A program made the translations under genes and the position numbers. DNA of 6,808 bases from Parcubacteria group bacterium GW2011_GWA2_45_30 (lineage in GTDB: Bacteria > Patescibacteriota > Minisyncoccia > Sungbacterales > HO2-52-23): assembly GCA_001001625.1 (NCBI GenBank), contig LCKU01000030.1:1-6808 (forward strand), given 5' to 3'. The notes below the pieces were generated by a model that worked only from the letters and a program-made list of their open reading frames with translations, was not told where the DNA came from and made no database searches. Positions 6,191 to 6,808 of this stretch are shown here, piece after piece (position 1 is the stretch's first letter; each line of letters begins with the position of its first letter).

Positions 6191-6508
6191 TTAATACAGT
6201 CCCAATTCGCCCAATTTCTCCGCTATCATATCCGCCTTCTTCTCAACTTCTTTTTTATAATTTTCCCAGCGTTCGGTATCCCAAATCTCAAGCCGATTTT
6301 GCACTCCCACTATGGTTACTTTCTGCGCAAGCCCGGCATATTCTTTCAAATAATCCGGAACAAGTATCCGTCCTAGCTGGTCAAGCTCAACTTCTACGGC
6401 CCCGGAACGCGTTAAAATCGCTTTCTCTCCTATTTCCTTGCGCAATTTAGCCGGCACCGCTAGGCGTTTCTTTGCGTCAATATTATGAAGATATTCACCA
6501 ATGAGCAT
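6191..6508 (-). CDS. mraZ: Transcriptional regulator MraZ with an internal deletion
   Basis: MraZ is a DNA-binding protein of the SpoVT/AbrB fold that usually controls the dcw operon by binding repeats upstream of its own gene. This version has 105 residues against about 143-150 in the family. It keeps the first domain's start, MLIGEYLHNIDAKKRLAVPAKLRKE, up to AILTR34, and then jumps to SGAVEVELDQLGRILVPDYLKEYAG, VGVQNRLEIWDTERW and a helical tail. The segment normally between them (the GLDxCLxLYPxxEW part of domain one, the linker, and the first helix of domain two) is missing, about 38 residues, in frame, at about 6404-6409. The regulator may be misfolded or altered. The start matches the family's conserved N-terminus; there is no Shine-Dalgarno. 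Identity is sure, function doubtful. Confidence 0.9.
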   Translation of the reverse strand: MLIGEYLHNIDAKKRLAVPAKLRKEIGEKAILTRSGAVEVELDQLGRILVPDYLKEYAGLAQKVTIVGVQNRLEIWDTERWENYKKEVEKKADMIAEKLGELGLY

Positions 6509-6516
6509 TTTGACTC

Positions 6517-6522
6517 GTTATA
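6517..6522 (-). promoter_or_regulatory. Candidate -10 box close to mraZ (possible leaderless start)
   Basis: TATAAC on the minus strand lies eight bases before the mraZ ATG, so transcription would start almost at the start codon and give a leaderless message. This would fit the missing Shine-Dalgarno. No good -35 box is seen at the right distance, so this is weak. Confidence 0.25.
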
Positions 6523-6538
6523 GCGGTTCGACAACATG

Positions 6539-6758
6539 ATTTTGAAACACTGATCCTCGCTTATGCGGATTTCGTATATTGTAATTTCAGACACGCCTCG
6601 TCCCGTCCAGCGCGGGACTCGCTAAGGGTCGGACGCGAAATTTCGCTTTACCGCGTCTAACGCGGCTTCGCGAAAACCGAGCTTTCGCGTCCTCCCATTG
6701 TCTGAAATTACAATATATGAAACCGCAGTCACTCACTTGGGGGTTTTTGTTTCAAAAT
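6539..6758. repeat. Large nested palindromic element upstream of mraZ
   Basis: Perfect 19-bp arms at 6575-6593 and 6699-6717 (TATATTGTAATTTCAGACA and its complement) extend outward with one wobble and one bulge to about 6564 and 6727. A further 10-bp inverted repeat, ATTTTGAAAC / GTTTCAAAAT, lies at 6539-6548 and 6749-6758. The GC-rich interior folds into two arms. Arm A pairs 6600-6605 with 6613-6618. Arm B stacks 6631-6640 with 6683-6692 (10 bp), 6641-6646 with 6670-6675 (6 bp) and 6651-6656 with 6660-6665 (6 bp). The whole forms a three-way junction. It could be a MITE-like mobile element or extragenic repeat, a structured RNA, or part of the mraZ leader. I recognise no known RNA family. 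No clear target-site duplication flanks it. Confidence 0.85.
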
Positions 6759-6762
6759 TATA
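6757..6762 (-). promoter_or_regulatory. Candidate -10 box (TATAAT) upstream of the palindromic element
   Basis: A perfect TATAAT on the minus strand could start a dcw transcript near 6750, placing the whole palindromic element in a leader of about 240 nt before mraZ. The nearest -35-like TTGTAA (6793-6788) is 25 bp away, too far, so this rests on the -10 box alone in AT-rich sequence. Confidence 0.3.
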
Positions 6763-6808
6763 TTGCTTAAACCGCCTGTATACTCGCTTACAATCCTTTC
6801 TTATTGTA

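Overview
This window looks like a chromosomal piece of a Candidate Phyla Radiation (Patescibacteria, probably Parcubacteria) genome. The evidence is a compact division and cell-wall (dcw) cluster in the order mraZ-rsmH-ftsL-ftsI-murF, a MurF without its N-terminal domain, weak or absent Shine-Dalgarno sites before most genes, and intergenic regions full of inverted and heptameric AT-rich repeats. The lineage is inferred from gene style, not from a marker gene. The standard genetic code fits, with TGA used as a stop.

Layout. Positions 1-180 hold a nested set of hairpins, a sigma70-type promoter and a strong ribosome binding site. They precede a plus-strand gene (181-1740) for a GT-B glycosyltransferase related to alpha-glucan/glycogen phosphorylases (GT35), in which the pyridoxal-phosphate lysine is replaced by leucine. 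It converges on the minus-strand dcw cluster through a short, probably bidirectional terminator at about 1730-1760. Read in the direction of transcription (right to left), the cluster is mraZ (6508-6191), broken rsmH (6113-5342), a small FtsL-like membrane protein (5345-4959), ftsI/PBP2 (4953-3226), a probable terminator, a 182-bp gap, and murF (3043-1748). The stretch from 6509 to 6808 has no gene. It holds a large nested inverted-repeat element about 164 bp long, with possible promoter elements on either side.

How the genes fit together. MraZ is the cluster's DNA-binding regulator, RsmH methylates 16S rRNA, FtsL and FtsI act at the septum, and MurF completes the UDP-MurNAc-pentapeptide precursor that FtsI later crosslinks. 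The glycosyltransferase is not obviously part of this pathway and has its own promoter.

Most notable points: (1) rsmH and mraZ have each lost an internal block of about 40 codons compared with their families; the loss is in frame in mraZ and frameshifting in rsmH, and the adjacent deletions of similar size suggest either assembly error or real decay; (2) the phosphorylase-like enzyme has lost its cofactor lysine but kept other active-site residues; (3) a highly structured palindromic element lies upstream of mraZ; (4) heptameric and TRCGAAT repeats occur both between genes and inside the murF and rsmH coding sequences.
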